A stretch of DNA of 23,224 nt from Gymnopilus junonius. Taxonomy: Eukaryota > Basidiomycota > Agaricomycetes > Agaricales > Galerinaceae. The translations under genes were made by a program, and so were the position numbers. The notes beneath the pieces were generated by a model. The model was not told where the DNA came from and did no database searches. It worked only from the letters and a program-made list of their open reading frames with translations. Where the stretch lies: positions 1 through 23,224 of the forward strand of contig JADNYJ010000487.1 in the NCBI GenBank assembly GCA_015501075.1, written 5' to 3'. The first letter of the stretch is position 1. Every line of letters starts with the position of its first letter. Shown one piece after another: positions 19,385-23,224 of the stretch.

Positions 19385-21456
19385 TTCGTGTTTCTTTGAA
19401 GGATTGAAGGCGCGCTGAGATGAGAGCGTAAATTGTTTTGAATGACGATTCAGAACAGTTAAGATAATCGTTTGCCCCACGGCTGACTCCCTGTTTTATA
19501 GTAGCACCCGCGTCAGATCGAACCGCCTGAGACAGAGGAAGGCGGAAGATTATGTATTGCCTCCGGGGGTATACAGTAACAGCCAATAAAGGTGCTATAA
19601 CCTGGATTCCCCTCGAGCCCTTCAAGCTTCAAGCCTCAGCCTCAGAGGAGCCGTCACGGATGATTACGGTTTCAGTTCTCGTGGCATTGTAGGTTCCGTT
19701 GCAGACTAGAAACAGTGCACCGATGGATAAGTTCGTTCACACTGCCCGAGGACGGGAAGGAATGAAATTCAGGGGCTAGAACCCTCGAACTTTCCAAAGC
19801 GCGAGACCGAGAGTTACTCATCAGAGGTGGCGGTAGTAAACAAGGCGACACGACCTCTTCTAGCTTCGTCACGCATCCTTTTTCTTCAATATTTGGTTCT
19901 CTGCCGTTTCTCAGACCGTACTCTACTTCCCCTTTCTCGGTCCAATCTTTGAGGAGCTCAAATCCACTCCGAGTCATTGCCTGACCAACATGAAATCTCA
20001 TCGTGGGTGATACATGGGGTGCAGGCCTCATCGTCTTCGCAAGGTCATCGAACCAGAAGAATTTGCCAACAAACAATACCTGATTGTCTCAATGGATATA
20101 CCGAATTAATGGTTCCCCACTTTCAACACGCGCTTGCAGAGATATAGGCGAAGGACGGGAGGGATGGAGCGTATCTGATCAGGCCTATTTTACCCGATGG
20201 ATGCTGGAGAGCTAACCGACATGCATATCGAGCTTGTGGCGTTCTTGTATGTGTTTTGTGGAGTAATCATCCTTACTTGCGAAGACGAAGACTTTCTTCG
20301 TCGATGGCTCTGAAGATATTTTTATAGATCTGCTGGTGATGACATCTGGCCAGTGCATCGTCTTCTCAGGTCGTCTTTCCTAGGGTCGACTTTATCTCAA
20401 CTTGCTAGATGTTCCCTAAGGAAGGGGCTATCACAGCTGTTCTGGATATACAATAGGATTCCAAAGCCTTGTGTACCATTCAGAGGTTCTACTCTTCGAG
20501 AATGCAAGGAACACTACATTTTAAGGTCCAAACGCCACTGTCACCATCATCACCCGATCTCGACTTCTGGTTCCAGCGGTATAAATTGGACGCTACTGAA
20601 GCCGTTCTGTGTATGGGTCTACGCATTCGGGAAATGCTTCGCTTGATAATGGCATCACCACAGCCATCCTACTTGTCTGCAGCTTCGGTCGCGGAATATA
20701 TTTACACTTCCATGCGTCAGGCTATATGAGCCTCCTTGTCTTTGTGTATGATATCGATGGTGCACTTAGGCCCTAGGAGTGGTCAAATATCAGGGGTACT
20801 ACAACGTTTCTCCATAATCCACTTCTTTGGCATCATCAGATTACACCAGTACGGGAACCCAGCAATGACACAAAATGCAGCTCATTGTGGCTGAGTGTCG
20901 TGCACTTCAGCTTCGTGACTCTTTCATATATTTACTGATGCCATCTGATGGTCATGTTTCTCTGGAATTGCTGGATAAAAAATAGCGCTACCGGCTACTT
21001 CAAGACAATGAAACAGAAGTAGGTGATCCCGTGCTACCATCCGTCTAGGTAATATGTTCCAACTAAGGGGAGAATTAAAAATGATTTTTTAGTCAATTAT
21101 GGCAAAGTTTTCCTATGGCCAGGGCACTTCGCTCATCTTGGAGGATGCGCCACAACAAAGTTAACGGCCTTGGGACTCAGTGGTAAGAGGACTCTTAACG
21201 CACAAATTCCCTTCATATTAGAGCCAATACTATAAAATGGCACCTATCGGTCAATCACTGTCGGCCCAACTGGTTAAGTCGACGGACAATCCTTCAGTCT
21301 CATCTGGGAAAAACATACAACCGTAATACATATACGTCAAAAAAGGTCATTCTACAGAGAAATATGAACCAGTCTTTCGCATTCTGCTATATGAATGAAC
21401 CAGCTGCTAGCCAGAGGATGAATGAAATTTCTTCAATCGTATAAAAGGGAGCTTAC
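19385..21456. other. 2-kb region with no recognised gene
   Basis: Two open frames look slightly more protein-like than background. One is minus 19672-20076; its opening (VLFVGKFFWFDDLAKTMRPA) follows a CAG that could be a splice acceptor. The other is plus 20469-20729, where MQGTLHFKVQTPLSPSSPDL can be read. I recognise neither family. The rest (20730-21456) shows no credible frame; its right end may hold the last small exon of the MYND gene. Confidence 0.3.
20284..20302. repeat. short perfect hairpin
   Basis: GACGAAGA, a CTT loop, then TCTTCGTC: an exact 8-bp stem with a 3-base loop in a gene-poor stretch. No T-run follows, and no function is inferred. Confidence 0.5.
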
Positions 21457-22781
21457 CTCTTCTGACAGTCTCGATCGCAATAGAAGACAGATTTGCACTG
21501 AATGCACGTCGATTTCTTGAGAACCTGAACTGCGCGTAGGACACCCGAGGTTACAGCATTTACGGTCTGCTCGATATCGTTCACGAATAGTCTCCTCCGT
21601 AATGCTCAGCAGCTTCACAAGGTCCCTCCAGAGATTAATTTTGTTCTGTCGCCAGTACGATCGTGAACTGCGGCCTGAGGATGGAGAGCGAGCATGGTCG
21701 GAATTGCTACACGCTCCAAGGAAGACCGTGCAGCAGTAAGGAACGACGGCGTGGCATGAAATTCGCAGGCTTCCCTCTTTTCGCATGTCATACTGTGCTC
21801 GAAAAATCCACACCAAATTCTGACGCAATATGTAAGCGATTTATGCGCCAGCTTAAGAACAATAATACCGACTTCAACCATGGCAGTGTTGCGAAGTAGC
21901 TGGGTGAAAATAACTATCTTGTCGCTCGATTCTCCGATTAGGCGCCTAGGAATTTTGATTTCAGTCGTAGAATATGAGATGGACATGGGAAGTATTACTG
22001 AATGAAAAATCCACACAGGTCCGCAAGCTCGGCCATTTTGGCATTATCGTCATCTATTTTCAACTGCTTTCTTACAGCTGCGATAAGTTGCTTGTGCACC
22101 TTCGCTTGCAGAAATTTCCGATTTCAAACTTTCTACGTTCAAGTTTCTGCTTGAGAATGCAATTGACTTGAGAAACGAATGTCGTGATCTTGAAAGAGTT
22201 AAAAGCAACCTGAAGGTACCTAGGAGGCGGGGTATTGCCTAAATGGTTTCGAGGAGAAAACATCATGTTGACTGTCGTGGTCACATCCTTTAAAACATGC
22301 GAATCGGGAGAAGTAGCCAGCCAAAAATGAAGAACAAGCTTTGCCGTCTTCGCCTCGTACATGGTCCTTGCTTGGAAAAAAAAATTGCGCTCAGCGAATA
22401 TCGATAGTAGTCAGAAAAAAAGCCTACAATTTCGTTGGCGGATCATCGCGAAGGAACCACGCAATCATCTTCGACACGGCCCTCCTCAAATCCGCCATTT
22501 CGCCAGTCGGCGTGAGATAAGTAAAATCTTTCCAAATAACGTCGATGATTCGTGACAGGAAGAATAAAGCTCATGACGAATAGCAGTGTCTTGTGGGGAC
22601 TCTGGACCTGCTTTAAAAATCCCAGCAAAAATGTTGATGATGCTAACCACTGGCTTCTCCCAATGCCGCTTCAGATTTGGGAAAGAGCAGCCTTCGAGAA
22701 TTTTGTCGAACGTACAACGTGGCGACTCCGAATTGTCGATAGCGAGGGTCCATGAGCGTCGAGTCAATGAGGCTCGTTCAT
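21457..22781 (-). CDS. MYND-type zinc-finger protein (frame-broken)
   Basis: Candidate start ATG 22781 (MNEP), followed after one frame break by SLTRRSWTLAIDNSESPRCT. Then come SFPNLKRHWEKPVVSIINIF and FKAGPESPQDTAIRHELYSS, and in another frame MYEAKTAKLVLHFWLATSPD and DVTTTVNMMFSPRNHLG. This long helical N-terminal part precedes the finger. The MYND finger lies at about 21535-21457: KCCNLGCP, then (shifted frame) CIQCKSVFYCDRDCQKR, running straight into a GTAAGC donor. The remaining His/Cys ligands must be in a further exon to the left that I could not fix; NAKDW near 21375-21390 is a candidate. MYND domains bind proline-rich peptides in partner proteins. Frame breaks occur near 22770 (CC for CCC), 22455, 22413-22419 (T7 run) and 21535-21545. 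The family call is good; the boundaries are approximate. Confidence 0.65.
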
Positions 22782-23224
22782 GTACGGTGAGTCTGGTGAT
22801 TCCCTAGCCGCAGTTTCTACCGCCAATCGAGGTCCCAACCGAGCGAGCCTGCGCCGAGAAACGTACGTTGGGCATTCCTCCCTTCAAAAGGGCAATCACT
22901 TATCTGCAATAGTAATACAGTGTCATGAGTATTGTCCATGTTTGCAATGGAGGCGTGTGGTTAGTGGTATAACAATAGGTTGCAGTCGACCGTCGAAGGT
23001 CGAAGTGGACAGACGGATGAAGGGGGAATGGAAGTATCAAGAAGGAGGTCGTTCTTGGTATACCATGGTCATAAATACCGGCGCAATGCTTCCAAAGGTC
23101 ACAGCAGAGCCCAAAGAGTTGGAGCAAGTGCTCGAGGCATCAGTTGGTGGCGATAAGGACAAAAGAATGAAATAGTTAATTTCCTCATTAGGCTAATGCG
23201 GCCACGAGGTCCCCAATTCGCGCT
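22782..23224. other. window end, no recognised gene
   Basis: A plus-strand frame is open from 22780 to 23175 (131 codons; ends LEQVLEASVGGDKDKRMK), overlapping the proposed MYND start region on the other strand. It shows no motif I know, and its left part lies where the MYND promoter should be. It may be chance or the end of an unknown gene. Confidence 0.25.

Noticed and set aside
22945..23025. Possible tRNA (GTGGTTAGTGGTATAAC resembles an A box)
   Set aside because: No GGTTCGANTCC-type B box at the right distance and no consistent acceptor stem or cloverleaf could be drawn.
1..23224. CRISPR arrays, rRNA, transposase or reverse-transcriptase genes
   Set aside because: No regularly spaced direct repeats, no rRNA-like sequence and no transposase or polymerase motif was seen on either strand.

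Overview
The window looks like nuclear DNA of a filamentous basidiomycete, probably an agaricomycete. The evidence is the many short introns (about 48-79 bp, GT...AG), the closely packed genes on both strands, and the gene families: several divergent F-box/leucine-rich proteins, a MYND-finger protein, an Hsp110 that reads like fungal Sse1/Hsp88, and a ferric reductase. No species is assigned.

Layout. 1-845 (+) is the 3' part of a broken F-box/LRR-type gene. 1145-3728 (-) is a five-exon Hsp110 gene whose last 40% carries four single-run frame breaks. Its promoter, shared with a divergent F-box gene, contains a step-type heat-shock element. 3872-9023 (+) holds three tandem, diverged and damaged copies (called A, B and C here) of one F-box gene, recognised by a common C-terminal signature. 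9136-11626 (-) is a multi-intron ferric-reductase/NADPH-oxidase-type gene, also with frame breaks. Just upstream of it are three exact ATCTGATAA sites, the binding motif of fungal iron-responsive GATA factors. 11746-15307 is gene-poor. It has a GC-rich hairpin-forming patch (12368-12500) and two related remnants of a small protein beginning MS-x-x-PGIYL (12750 and 13944). 15308-19384 is the well-preserved part, with three intact minus-strand genes 277-280 bp apart: an RRM-less CstF-64-like 3'-end-processing factor, an F-box protein and an alpha/beta hydrolase. 19385-21456 has no gene I recognise. 21457-22781 (-) is a MYND zinc-finger gene with frame breaks. 22782-23224 has only an unrecognised open frame.

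Two themes connect the window. First, regulatory sites match the genes they precede: heat-shock element with Hsp110, iron-type GATA boxes with ferric reductase. Second, frame breaks in unrelated genes mostly look like loss of one base from a run of two or more identical bases. They spare the 15.3-19.4 kb block. This points at least partly to regional consensus errors in the assembly rather than gene death, so the broken housekeeping genes should be read as probably functional until checked. The F-box copies also carry in-frame stops and internal deletions that such errors do not explain, and those look truly decayed.

I found no clearly novel multi-gene system. The strongest items for follow-up are the triple iron-box promoter, the heat-shock element, the tandem F-box array and the GC-rich hairpin patch.
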